Shown piece by piece: positions 45,801 to 53,944 of a DNA stretch of 64,000 nucleotides (positions are counted from its first letter, which is position 1; every line of letters begins with the position of its first letter). The notes under the pieces were generated by a model. It made no database searches. It was not told the origin of the DNA and worked only from the letters and a program-made list of their open reading frames with translations. The stretch lies in the NCBI RefSeq assembly GCF_024343575.1, contig NZ_RJUA01000120.1:124001-188000 (forward strand), given 5' to 3'. A program made the position numbers and the translations under genes. The stretch is from Lacihabitans sp. LS3-19 (GTDB lineage Bacteria > Bacteroidota > Bacteroidia > Cytophagales > Spirosomataceae).

Positions 45801-45972
45801 TCATACCCTGAGATAACCCCTCGGCTGTAGATAAATGTTGCATCGCTATTTCCCTGATTTCACTGGAAGATTGATGTAAAACTTTTTGCTGGGCAAAAAG
45901 ATTGACAGCACCTGCAAAAATCAAAAAAGAGGTAATTGTAATCCTTGAAAGAAGCACAATAAATGGTTTCAT
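42805..45972 (-). CDS. Propeller-type sensor histidine kinase
   Basis: 1055 residues from the ATG at 45972; the in-frame TTG at 45981 adds three residues. A signal peptide (FLIFAGAVNLFAQQ) leads into periplasmic two-component propeller blades (GLSQGMINEMVVDKLGYLYV and repeats to about 690), a Y_Y_Y domain (about 730-795), one transmembrane helix (WWFYTILSIGFLALLYSFF), then a HisKA_3 dimerisation helix with the phospho-His in AQDLHDEIGSTLSS, and a HATPase_c with EAVNNSLKHS and VSDNGKGL. This sensor class in Bacteroidota usually reads extracellular nutrients. It is divergent from the FG-GAP gene. Confidence 0.92.
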   Translation of the reverse strand: MKPFIVLLSRITITSFLIFAGAVNLFAQQKVLHQSSSEIREIAMQHLSTAEGLSQGMINEMVVDKLGYLYVATKEGLNRFDGISFKVYRHTPKDTKSIADNFVSALYVDEKNRIWVGTYNSGLDCFDPSTETFTHVSLNQLKEKGSGLHNIASIQSVGNGRIIVWIGENLKIIELNTSKKSIHLREIEDLYPGLNSAFQGNFKNKSIICQSNGLIWIKSGKNIFRYSAKGLEHILIDKPLQNDFLTTERLWENPHTKQMCLVLENSILQFDNTTNKFLPWLVLPSPFSFSNLIFADREGNIWSTSKNKYYLRINTKTASFELVEPTSIGLNDGTIMLKSKVDNQGNIWLGSNGWGLFKISPTYIYFKKIKPYSTKNFYYAWPFRISKKGLNAVYDPMLIADWANKIERTDLFGKGFRNSEYKEHFAVDGNGNYWYAMSNILNKNTVIFKMDAFSGAYSIMKEKKSTVSDNGFRDFQPIFSDKKNRIWAAEHSRLDTAKIYLFEGGKTTKEFILPILQKSPSEQRTVSDWAEDQDGTIWLATTMGLFALSPETGQWTVYSEGGEKNKSLSLNKLLSVCLDPNQPQKYIWIGTEGGGLNRLDKTTGIITIFTIKNGLPNNVIYSIQSDKHKNLWLSTNNGFCLFNPNTLICRNFDKSHGLEGNEFNRYQFSKSNTGEIYLGGVGFNIHFNPEDFYNLTPPAKIVINGLKILNKEIGIENQDKLKEPIISKAIEYTKKITLQHNQSMVSFNYALLDLKNPSSNYYRYKLVGLYNDWVDNGNKNEAIFTNLSPGTYTFMVSGQNGNGVWSKPAQMQLVIKPAWWQTWWFYTILSIGFLALLYSFFQNRVSKAVELEKLRNRIAQDLHDEIGSTLSSVSIYSSALSKSFNNLPKKQSEIIDKISDSTINMMATMNDIVWSINPANDSFENLINRMRAYASSVTEATHIKLNFENNLDNHKIQISMLQRKNLYLIFKEAVNNSLKHSDCTHLSIKLSITNKKLTLFVSDNGKGLVGENNFEPKMGGNGFTNMHSRAKESGGTISILSSPKEGTSVQFCINV

Positions 45973-45998
45973 ATTTTGCAATTAGAATTCGTGTTCAT

Positions 45999-46029
45999 CA
46001 AAGCTCATTAAAATCAATATTAATCAAAA
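45999..46029 (-). promoter_or_regulatory. Candidate promoter of the sensor kinase gene
   Basis: On the reverse strand TTTTG (46029-46025) and GAGCTTTG (46006-45999) are 18 nt apart; the latter is one base from TAnnTTTG. Transcription would start about 20 nt before the ATG at 45972. Confidence 0.4.
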
Positions 46030-46071
46030 CTCATTGGTATCAATGATTTTTCACAACAATATTAATCAAAA
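46015..46071. promoter_or_regulatory. Direct repeat and palindrome array between kinase and FG-GAP genes
   Basis: CAATATTAATCAAAA is repeated exactly at 46015-46029 and 46057-46071 (42-bp period, four helical turns). Between them is TCATTG-GTAT-CAATGA (46031-46046). The first repeat overlaps the kinase promoter and the second lies 18 bp upstream of the FG-GAP promoter, so a regulator bound here could control both. Candidate binder: the LuxR-type regulator. Confidence 0.45.
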
Positions 46072-46088
46072 ATCAATAGAATCAACGA

Positions 46089-46119
46089 TTGTCAGTGGTA
46101 TTGTTTCAAGATATTTTTG
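46089..46119 (+). promoter_or_regulatory. Promoter of the FG-GAP gene
   Basis: TTG at 46089-46091 and TATTTTTG at 46112-46119 with a 20-bp spacer match the Bacteroidota -33/-7 pattern (TTG, TAnnTTTG). The expected start is near 46126, so the ATG at 46152 rather than any upstream codon is the real start. Confidence 0.55.
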
Positions 46120-46151
46120 CAATAAAAAACAGTTTATGTACGATACCTATC

Positions 46152-49100
46152 ATGAAAACTCGTTTATTTCTAAGACTCAAAAGTGCAATAACCATCTTAC
46201 TGTGTTTGGCGGTGATGCCAAGTTTTGCACAAACCTTAGGCACTTATGCTGATGTGAGTGTGGTGGCGGGTCAAAATACCACCGTTACACCTTCGGTAGC
46301 CCCTACGGGTGCCAGCAGTATCACTGCTTCGACAACCAACTTTACGGGGTTATTGACTGTAGATCCTACCACAGGTGTCGTACGCATCACTGATGCCAAA
46401 CAGGCAGGAACTTATCGCGTAACGGTGAGGATATCCAACACCAATGTTACCAGCACTTTCATCTTGACTGTTACCAAGCCTATTTGTAGCCCAGGCTCTT
46501 TTACCCCCACCAATGTAGCGACTGGTGGTTCCCAATCGGTGGCTATTGGCGATTTTAATGGCGATGGTAAACAGGATGTTGCCCTATCAACTGGAGGTAA
46601 CATTTCCATCCGCTTGGGCGATGGGTTGGGTGGATTCACCAGTAGTCCCGATGTACGTGCTGATGGAATTAGTTCGATGGCTATTGGTGATTTCAATGGC
46701 GATGGTAATCAGGATATTGCCTATATCAGCGTTTACACCTTTTCCATCCTCTTGGGCAATGGGTCGGGTGGATTCAGCAGTAGTTACATTCAAAGTTTTC
46801 ATGGATTTGGAACTATTAATTCGTTCGCTATTTGTGATTTCAATGGCGATGGTAATCAGGATTTTGCCATAGCAGCTACTAACTTTAATGGAATCACCTA
46901 TGCTGGAGTTAAAATATTTTACGGCACTGGCACAGGCGGGGTCTCTAGTACCACCAATGTAGATATCGATAATGGAATTGGCAACGAACTTTGGTCGTTG
47001 GCTATTGGTGATTTCAATGGCGATGGTAAGCAGGATATTGTCACGATTTTCCGCGAAGGTGGCCTTTACGTTATCTTTGGCGATGGGTTGGGTGGATTTA
47101 CCATGGGTGTCAACCCTTTTGTGTATGGTTCAGAATCGTTGGCTATTGGCGATTTCAATGCCGATGGCAAGCAAGATATTGCCAAAGTAAAGAATATGTC
47201 GAGCCAACTTGAGATCCTATTAGGCAATGGTGGGGTATCCTTTGATTATGGATTTATTCCTAATTCAATTTTTAATCCGGATCTTCTCTCGGTGGCTGTC
47301 GGTGACTTCAATGGCGATGGTAAGCAGGACATTGTTGTGAGCCACTCTTCTTCAAATAATATTTCCATCCTCTTTGGCGATGGACTGGGGGGCTTCACGG
47401 TCCCTACTGAGGTATATGTCGGTATTTCTGCTAACTCGTTGGCTATTGGCGATTTCAATGGCGATGGAATGCAGGATATTGCTTACGGAAATTCTGATCC
47501 TGGTAGCGTTTCTATCCTTTTGGGTAATGGGTCGGAAAATATGGCTGAAATCAACCTACAAGGCAATGCCACCACCATTACCAATGGCGACAATACCCCC
47601 ACTGTAAACGACCATACCGACTTTGGTGTAGTAAGTGTGGGTAATAACTTAGTGCGTAGCTTTACCATTCAAAATACTGGTGGTCTCGCACCATTGACTA
47701 TTCCCACAGGGGCTATCACTCTAACAGGCACCGATGCCAACTTGTTTACGTTGGGGGGGATAACCCTACCTACTACCATAGCTGCGGGTGATTCGGCAAC
47801 TTTTACCATCACATTTGCACCCAATACAACAGGACTTAAAACAGCTATGGTCAATATAATAAATGACGATTGCGACGTAAATCTATACAAATTTGCCATT
47901 CAAGGGGGACCAGCACCCACCTTAGGTTCTTATCCTAACGTGAGTGTGATAGCAGGTCAAAACACCACCGTTACCCCATCGGCTGCCCCAACACATGCCA
48001 GCAATATCACAGCCAAAACCAACACCAACTTTACGGGGGTATTGTCAGTAGATGCTACCACAGGCGTGGTACGCATAACCGATGCCAAACAAACAGGAAG
48101 TTTTGTAGTAACCGTTCAAGTACCCGACACATATACTATAAGCATGTTCACCTTGACTGTTACCAACCCTCTTTGTAGCCCAGGCACTTTCTCATCCCCC
48201 ACCAATGTAGCGGTCGGGACTCAACCCCAGTCGGCGGCTATTGGCGATTTCAACGGTGATGGCAAGCATGACATCGCTACAGCAAATTATGGATCAGCCA
48301 ACGTTTCCATCCTTTTGGGCAATGGCACAAGTGGATTCAGCAGTAGTCCTAATGTAACTGTTGGTACTAATCCTCGCTCGGTGGCCGTCGGCGATTTCAA
48401 TGGCGATGGCAAGCATGACATTGTTACAGCCAACTATAATTCGAATGATATTTCCATTCGATTAGGAGATGGTTTAGGTAGCTTCAGTAGTCCTACCATA
48501 GCCGAGATAAGTGTTGGTACCAAACCTCGCTCGGTAGCTATTGGCGATTTTAATAGCGATGGCAAGCAGGATATAGCGGTTGTAAACGAGGGTTCTGCCA
48601 ACGTTTCTATCCTTTTGGGCAATGGGTCGAGTGGTTTCAGCATCGTATCTACAGTAAATGTGGGCAATACGCCCAGGTCGGTAGCCATTGGCGATTTTAA
48701 TAAGGATGGTAAGCAGGATATGGTCATAGCCATCGTTGGACCAAATACTACTAGTACTATCCTTTTGGGCGATGGGTCGGGTGGCTTCACAGCCGCCCCT
48801 CCTGGACTTGTTAGTGGTACTTCGGTAGCGATTGGTGATTTCAATGGCGATGGCTGGCAGGATATTGCAACATTACATGAAACTTTAAATACTGTTTCCA
48901 TTAGCATGGGTGATGGCTTGGGTGGTTTCACAGTCGCCCCTGATGTACTTGTCGGTGGTTATACTTACTCGGTAGCGATTGGTGATTTCAATGGCGATGG
49001 CAAGCAGGATATTGCTACCGCAAATTTGAATTCAAATACGCTTTCCATCCGTTTGGGCGATGGCACGGGCAATTTCACGGGTAGCACCGACATAACCCTC

Positions 49101-49790
49101 GGTACAAGACCTATTTCGGCAATTATGGGCGATTTTAATGGCGATGGTAAGCAGGATATAGCGGTCTCTAATGGTGGTTCAAACAATGTTTACATTGTGT
49201 TAGGTACTGGAACGGGAAATTTGGCTGAAATCAACCTACAAGGTAATGCTACCAACATTGTCGATGGCGACAATACACCCACTGCCAGCGACCATACGGA
49301 TTTTGGTTTGGTAAGAATAGGTAATAGCTTTGTGCGTACCTTTACCATTCAAAACACAGGTACAGACCCATTGACCGTTCCCGCAGGGGGAATTACTTTA
49401 ACAGGTACTGATGCGTCTTTGTTTACGGTTGGCGGCATCACGCTACCCACTACCATTGCCGCAGCAGGGTCAGTTACATTTACTTTGACCTTTGCCCCCG
49501 CCACCATAGGACTTAAAACAGCTATGGTCAATATTGCCAATGATGACTGCGATAAGAATATTTACAATTTTGTAGTGCAGGGAAGAGGTACGACAGGGTG
49601 CGGGAACATCACTTTAACCAGTTCGATTAATTCAGGGTCTTCTGTAAATTATACCGAATTAGAGATTACGGCTACTAATCAAGTGTCAAATGCCACGGTT
49701 AATTATCAAGCCAGTAAATCGGTTACGTTACTGCCTGGTTTTAGTGCTACGGGCAATACATTCATAGCAAAAATTGGTGGTTGTAATTGA
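46152..49790 (+). CDS. Secreted FG-GAP/VCBS repeat protein of two tandem halves
   Basis: 1212 residues. Signal peptide LKSAITILLCLAVMPSFAQ, then two similar halves. Each has an Ig/cadherin-like lead (VSVVAGQNTTVTPS), seven FG-GAP blades (AIGDFNGDGKQDI) and a choice-of-anchor-D domain (HTDFGVVSVGNNLVRSFTIQ). The 14 blades can fold as two propellers with Ca2+ in the D-x-N-x-D-G loops. The C-terminal 3-coathanger-like module (SKSVTLLPGFSATGNTFIA) ends the protein without a T9SS sorting signal. Composition is GC-richer than the neighbours, largely because of Gly and Asp. Probably a surface or secreted adhesin controlled by the divergent kinase. Confidence 0.88.
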   Translation: MKTRLFLRLKSAITILLCLAVMPSFAQTLGTYADVSVVAGQNTTVTPSVAPTGASSITASTTNFTGLLTVDPTTGVVRITDAKQAGTYRVTVRISNTNVTSTFILTVTKPICSPGSFTPTNVATGGSQSVAIGDFNGDGKQDVALSTGGNISIRLGDGLGGFTSSPDVRADGISSMAIGDFNGDGNQDIAYISVYTFSILLGNGSGGFSSSYIQSFHGFGTINSFAICDFNGDGNQDFAIAATNFNGITYAGVKIFYGTGTGGVSSTTNVDIDNGIGNELWSLAIGDFNGDGKQDIVTIFREGGLYVIFGDGLGGFTMGVNPFVYGSESLAIGDFNADGKQDIAKVKNMSSQLEILLGNGGVSFDYGFIPNSIFNPDLLSVAVGDFNGDGKQDIVVSHSSSNNISILFGDGLGGFTVPTEVYVGISANSLAIGDFNGDGMQDIAYGNSDPGSVSILLGNGSENMAEINLQGNATTITNGDNTPTVNDHTDFGVVSVGNNLVRSFTIQNTGGLAPLTIPTGAITLTGTDANLFTLGGITLPTTIAAGDSATFTITFAPNTTGLKTAMVNIINDDCDVNLYKFAIQGGPAPTLGSYPNVSVIAGQNTTVTPSAAPTHASNITAKTNTNFTGVLSVDATTGVVRITDAKQTGSFVVTVQVPDTYTISMFTLTVTNPLCSPGTFSSPTNVAVGTQPQSAAIGDFNGDGKHDIATANYGSANVSILLGNGTSGFSSSPNVTVGTNPRSVAVGDFNGDGKHDIVTANYNSNDISIRLGDGLGSFSSPTIAEISVGTKPRSVAIGDFNSDGKQDIAVVNEGSANVSILLGNGSSGFSIVSTVNVGNTPRSVAIGDFNKDGKQDMVIAIVGPNTTSTILLGDGSGGFTAAPPGLVSGTSVAIGDFNGDGWQDIATLHETLNTVSISMGDGLGGFTVAPDVLVGGYTYSVAIGDFNGDGKQDIATANLNSNTLSIRLGDGTGNFTGSTDITLGTRPISAIMGDFNGDGKQDIAVSNGGSNNVYIVLGTGTGNLAEINLQGNATNIVDGDNTPTASDHTDFGLVRIGNSFVRTFTIQNTGTDPLTVPAGGITLTGTDASLFTVGGITLPTTIAAAGSVTFTLTFAPATIGLKTAMVNIANDDCDKNIYNFVVQGRGTTGCGNITLTSSINSGSSVNYTELEITATNQVSNATVNYQASKSVTLLPGFSATGNTFIAKIGGCN
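46230..49580 (+). repeat. Tandem duplication of about 1.7 kb inside the FG-GAP gene
   Basis: The first copy begins near 46230 (ACCTTAGGCACTTATGC) and the second near 47919 (ACCTTAGGTTCTTATCC), each carrying lead domain, seven FG-GAP blades and anchor-D domain. Extended stretches are similar at the DNA level, showing an in-gene duplication, with smaller FG-GAP repeats nested inside. Confidence 0.8.
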
Positions 49791-49806
49791 TTGTAAGAAT
49801 TTTAAC

Positions 49807-51375
49807 ATGTATTCTTTAAAATCAAGAAACACCAAAATCGAAATTTTAATACCCCAAGAAACATCAGACCCAAGCGGTACGCAAGTAAAATGGGATATAT
49901 CTACGCTTACTGATGGACGTTATAATTTTAGATTAAAACTGCTTTGCTCTACCAATGTAATTTATACACCGACTGTATCAGGAGTAATTGACCGCATTGC
50001 TTCAATTTTGTTTGGCAACCCAGAACCAACGGATGATTATTATGTCATTGTCGACCAAATTTCGGCCACATACAACGAAACATTAGGCTGTGCAAATATG
50101 AATAATACGAATTTAGTTCTAAAGAATCTGAAAACTAATAGCATTATTCCTGCACAATTTGGTTGTTATGAAAATAAAGTTATGATTGTGCCATTAAGTA
50201 GCATGGGGGCTGTGAACGATAGCATGAGAGTAACATTACAAAATATTCGTGATTTAGCAGACAACATAAAAACTACTCCTGATTCATGGGTTTTCATTCT
50301 TGGAAGTTCGGTAGCAGAAACAGGAAATAAAGCAGTTTCGCTCAACTCATCAAATGTCATTGCGAGCAGCCAAACAGAGGGTCCTTTAGCAGCTAATGTT
50401 TCTATTTCAATGATGGAAAATGACACAACACCTACTTTAGATTTCTATTTTAATTTACCTGCCAATGCTCCAAATGATTACTTGATTAACTATTCAATTT
50501 CGGGGAGAGCCAATCCAAGTAATGATTATACTGTTTCATTTTTTCCTAATAATTTCCCTAATGGAAGAAAGATAAATTCTAATAAGTTTAATGGAACTTA
50601 TGGTACAATTACAATTTTATCGGGCCAAAAAACGGCTAAATTATCAATTGACCCAACTGGTGATAGTATTTTTGAAGGAGATGAAACCATCATTATTACC
50701 GTTAACGAAGGTGGCGATTATGGCATCGGTGCAAGCTATACCATGACAGGCACTATTCTCAATGACGATGCCGATGATTGTTTGAACGGTGGAAATGTGT
50801 ATGTATTGACTAATAATAATGCGGGAAGCACTGCCATAGTAGGTTGTACATATCATAAATCATTGTTAGAAACAGTAGGAACCGTTGAACCTCCAAGCAA
50901 TGTAACAATGAAGGCTGCCAAATCAGTAACAGTGAATCCTGGATTTAAAGTAAATGCTGGAAGCATTTTTACTGTGAGTATTGAATGCTGCCCTCCAGCA
51001 CCCGCAACATTTAGTGTTCCTATCACTGAAACCAAAAATCTAACTTCGAATAATGTTTTGGTGGCTTCAACCAATGAAGGTATAACAACCTCAGTTGCCG
51101 AACCTTTATCAGCCATCAAATTTGAACCAGCTATTTTTGCTGCCGTTAATGACAAGAAAGTATTTTTTGAGTTTAAATTAGATAAAAACGAGAATGTTAC
51201 ACTCGTTCTCTTGAATGATTACGCTGGTGAAAAAATGAGGATTATAGACGGGGAAAACTACAAAGCGGGGGTATATAATGTAGAAATTGAGACTTCAACC
51301 CTAAAAAAAGGCGACTATTATTTAAAATTAACTACAAGAGATAAGAAAACATACCAAAAAATAACATTAAATTAA
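49807..51375 (+). pseudogene. 5'-truncated tail of a large T9SS-type adhesin
   Basis: 522 residues from the first ATG at 49807, but there is no signal peptide and the sequence begins inside a domain (VKWDISTLTDGRYNFRLKLLC, then PTVSGVIDR). Later come a Calx-beta-like repeat (ISIMEND-type, with GDETIIITVNEGGDYG), a 3-coathanger-like module (AAKSVTVNPGFKVNAGSIF), and a C-terminal domain like a type A T9SS sorting signal (GVYNVEIETSTLKKGDYYLKL). It looks like the 3' part of a much longer gene joined behind the FG-GAP gene. It may be untranslated or not exported. Confidence 0.65.
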
Positions 51376-51611
51376 AAATGATGGAATTTCAAAAATGTAA
51401 AATTAAAAATACCATTTCTTTAAAACATTTCAGATTAAATAAAAAATATTTTAGAATTCTAAGTTAACTTTTAAACTTCAAACTCGTTGACTTCAAACTC
51501 TGTTTTTACTAAAAAGAGGAAGTGTTATTTATGAAATTTTTGAGGAGCGTTTCCCAAACATATTTAAAAGGTTTAAAACTAAAAAGAGATATTGTAAAAT
51601 GTTTAAATAAA

Positions 51612-51650
51612 AAAACTCTAACTATTTATTAATAAATTAGTTAGAGTTTT
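51612..51650 (-). terminator. Terminator of the tmRNA gene
   Basis: A 13-bp perfect stem (AAAACTCTAACTA / TAGTTAGAGTTTT) with a 13-nt loop, just past the tmRNA 3' end. On the reverse strand it is followed by a run of T residues, so it is rho-independent in that direction. Confidence 0.85.
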
Positions 51651-51656
51651 ACTTCG

Positions 51657-52031
51657 TGGAGACGCAGGGAGTCGAACCCTGGTCCGAACACGGCTACTGT
51701 CGAGCCTTCTACATGTTTATTCGGTCTTAATTTTCGAAACTGGGAAGCCGTCCGACGTACCTAACCCAATTCTTATCTTCTCGTTTACTATTCTAAAGTC
51801 AGAAGTCCGCCTTAAAACGCCTCTCTATTTACGACGCCCCAGAATCTCTCGCAACAGAGGTTAGCTAGAGTGGAACGATGGCGAATGCTAATTTACTCCG
51901 AAATTAAGCAGCCATGGCATACGATGTATTGCCAGATATTGTTCGGTAGATTTTTTAAATGGAGACCTTCCACCAACTCCATACATGCTTATACTCGCAA
52001 TGGCATCATGCCGTCAAAACCGGTCGTCCCC
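51657..52031 (-). ncRNA. ssrA: Transfer-messenger RNA (tmRNA)
   Basis: 375 nt on the reverse strand. The 5' end GGGGACG (52031 down) pairs with CGTCTCC before the 3' CCA (encoded, 51659-51657) as a 7-bp acceptor stem. The T-arm sequence GGTTCGACTCC and the GACGGC D-region analogue are present. The reading frame is at 51933-51904 and encodes GNTSYAMAA followed by TAA, close to the Cytophaga-type tag ending YAMAA. Together with SmpB the RNA rescues stalled ribosomes and marks products for proteolysis. The multiple pseudoknot region lies between the tag and the tRNA-like end. Confidence 0.95.
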
Positions 52032-52049
52032 ATTGCTTTTATTTCAATG

Positions 52050-52057
52050 CAAAACTA
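52050..52057 (-). promoter_or_regulatory. Promoter -7 element of ssrA
   Basis: Reverse-strand TAGTTTTG matches TAnnTTTG exactly and would start transcription about a dozen nt before the mature tmRNA 5' end, leaving a short leader for RNase P. No good -33 TTG is seen at the usual spacing. Confidence 0.45.
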
Positions 52058-52233
52058 AGGCTTAAAGTTCAATAATATCCTAAAATTGCTAATCTATTCT
52101 TTTATTTTTTCAAAAAAAACCTTTCTAATTCTATTCTTAACAAAAAAATAATTTTCTGATTATGAAATGTAGGACAAAGTAAATTTTTAATAGTAATTTT
52201 AAACCTAACATTTCAACCTTAAAATTATTCCTT

Positions 52234-53904
52234 GTGAAAAAACTCTCATTGTTTTCACTGTTTTTTTATATCTCAATTTGTTCATTTGGGCAAAAAACTA
52301 AAACTTCTGTTTATTCTCAAGACCCAAAAGCCATAGCTAAAGGAAAAGCCCTCTTCGAAACGAATTGTGCATCCTGTCATAATTTTAAACAAAAAGGCAT
52401 TGGGCCTAATTTGGCTTTTGTTACCAATGAAATGCCGGTGGAATGGGTAAAGAATGCAATAATAAATACTTCAAAACTTCTAAAGTCATTTGATAAAAGA
52501 GCCACAACACTTGTGCAAGAATACAAACAAACAATGCCTTCTTTTGAACATTTAAAAGACCAAGATGTCAATAATTTAGTTGCATATATTCATTCTGAAA
52601 GAAAAGACAAAAAAGCAACACCGATTGAAGGTTTATACGGAAGAATTTTACCTCCAATAGAAAAGTCTAAGCTAAAGCTCAAATTAGAATATATAAATAC
52701 CGCTCCAGCAACTTCAAATAAAATTCCAATAGCTAGGATAAATACGATGGTCAATTTCAAAAATAGGACTTTTCTATCTGACCTCAGAGGTATTATTTAT
52801 GAAATGAAAGGAAAGGAATTGATTCCGTATATGGATTTTCAAAAACTTCAACCAAATTTCATTCATGTTCCAGGGCTAGCCACTGGACTAGGCTCCTATG
52901 CTTTCCATCCAGATTTTGAGGAAAACGGCTTGTTTTATACCTCTCACGCTGAAAAAGCAAAAACTGCCAAGGCTGACTATTTTTACAATGATAGCATAAA
53001 AGTAGCTTTGCAATGGGTTATTTTGGAGTGGAAAGTAGATAACCTATTAGCAGAAAAATTTAAAGGAAAACCAAGAGAGATTTTCAGAATCGATTTCGTA
53101 TCGCAAATCCACGGTATGCAAGAAATCGCTTTCAAACCGAATATTGAAAAGACAGACGAAGATTACGGTCTACTTTTCATAGGTATTGGTGATGGAGGTG
53201 CATCTGAAAACGGTTTTCCACAAATTTGTAATTCCACAAAAACACCTTGGAGTTCTGTGTTGCGGATTGACCCAAAAGGAAACAACAGTAAAAATGGAAA
53301 ATATGGCATACCAAAAAGTAATCCTTTTCTTAAACCAGAAGATGCTCAAGAGGTATATTGTAGAGGTTTTCGAAACCCCAATAGAATTTATTGGACGCCT
53401 GATGGCAAAATGCTGATATCAGACATTGGGCATAAAAATGTGGAAGAAATCAACATTGGAAAAAAAGGTTCGGATTATGGTTGGCCAGTTAGAGAGGGAA
53501 ATTTTGTAATAGATCCTTTCAAAAACATGGATGTTTTATATAATCTACCAAAAAATGATGTTGGCTATCAATATCCAAGTCTTCAATATGACCACGAAGA
53601 CGGAAATGCCATTTCAGCCGGTTTTGTTTACAATGAAAATGAAATATCTAATCTAAAAGGTAAATATATATTTGGGGATATTGTTTCAGGAAGAGTTTTT
53701 TACGCAGAAAACAAAGAAATGCAATTTGGAAAGCAAAGCCCCATTTTTGAATTTCAATTAGAATTGAATGGAAATTCTGTAAATTTTAAAGATTTATGTT
53801 CAAATTCGAAAACCGATTTGAGATTTGGACAAGGAATTGCTGGAGAAATTTATTTGTACACCAAAACTGATGGTAAGATTTATAAAATTGTGGGATGTGA
53901 ATAA
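52234..53904 (+). CDS. Cytochrome c fused to PQQ-type sugar (glucose/sorbosone) dehydrogenase
   Basis: 556 residues with a GTG start; signal peptide KKLSLFSLFFYISICSFG. An N-terminal cytochrome c domain (about 30-125) has CASCH and a distal Met region (TMPSFEHLKDQDVNNLVAYI). The C-terminal propeller (about 140-550) is of the soluble glucose/sorbosone dehydrogenase family: GLATGLGSYAFHPDF, GIGDGGAS, RGFRNPNRIYW. Members oxidise aldose sugars with PQQ; electrons can pass to the fused haem. It is periplasmic. The gene is monocistronic, with a terminator downstream. Confidence 0.88.
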   Translation: MKKLSLFSLFFYISICSFGQKTKTSVYSQDPKAIAKGKALFETNCASCHNFKQKGIGPNLAFVTNEMPVEWVKNAIINTSKLLKSFDKRATTLVQEYKQTMPSFEHLKDQDVNNLVAYIHSERKDKKATPIEGLYGRILPPIEKSKLKLKLEYINTAPATSNKIPIARINTMVNFKNRTFLSDLRGIIYEMKGKELIPYMDFQKLQPNFIHVPGLATGLGSYAFHPDFEENGLFYTSHAEKAKTAKADYFYNDSIKVALQWVILEWKVDNLLAEKFKGKPREIFRIDFVSQIHGMQEIAFKPNIEKTDEDYGLLFIGIGDGGASENGFPQICNSTKTPWSSVLRIDPKGNNSKNGKYGIPKSNPFLKPEDAQEVYCRGFRNPNRIYWTPDGKMLISDIGHKNVEEINIGKKGSDYGWPVREGNFVIDPFKNMDVLYNLPKNDVGYQYPSLQYDHEDGNAISAGFVYNENEISNLKGKYIFGDIVSGRVFYAENKEMQFGKQSPIFEFQLELNGNSVNFKDLCSNSKTDLRFGQGIAGEIYLYTKTDGKIYKIVGCE

Positions 53905-53934
53905 ACCCTTGCTGACCATCAACAAGGGTTTTTT
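53904..53934 (+). terminator. Rho-independent terminator after the sugar dehydrogenase
   Basis: Stem AACCCTTG / CAAGGGTT (53904-53911 and 53923-53930) with an 11-nt loop, followed by TTTTTT. It lies between convergent genes and could serve both. Confidence 0.8.
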
Positions 53935-53944
53935 AAGTATTTTC

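Noticed and set aside
46089-46151. Upstream start of the FG-GAP gene at 46089
   Set aside because: That segment contains a good promoter, and the signal peptide begins at 46152.
46540-49150. Regularly spaced short repeats that look like a CRISPR array
   Set aside because: The repeats code for the FG-GAP motif in one open frame, spacing varies, and spacers are also similar to one another.
46350-49540. Many overlapping open frames on both strands inside the FG-GAP gene, including one of 165 codons at 48434-48931
   Set aside because: They repeat with the same period as the GDFNGDG motif and are low-complexity mirror frames of a real gene with GC-rich repeats.
51657-51730. A separate tRNA gene on the minus strand
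   Set aside because: The T-arm and acceptor end belong to the tmRNA; no anticodon arm is present.
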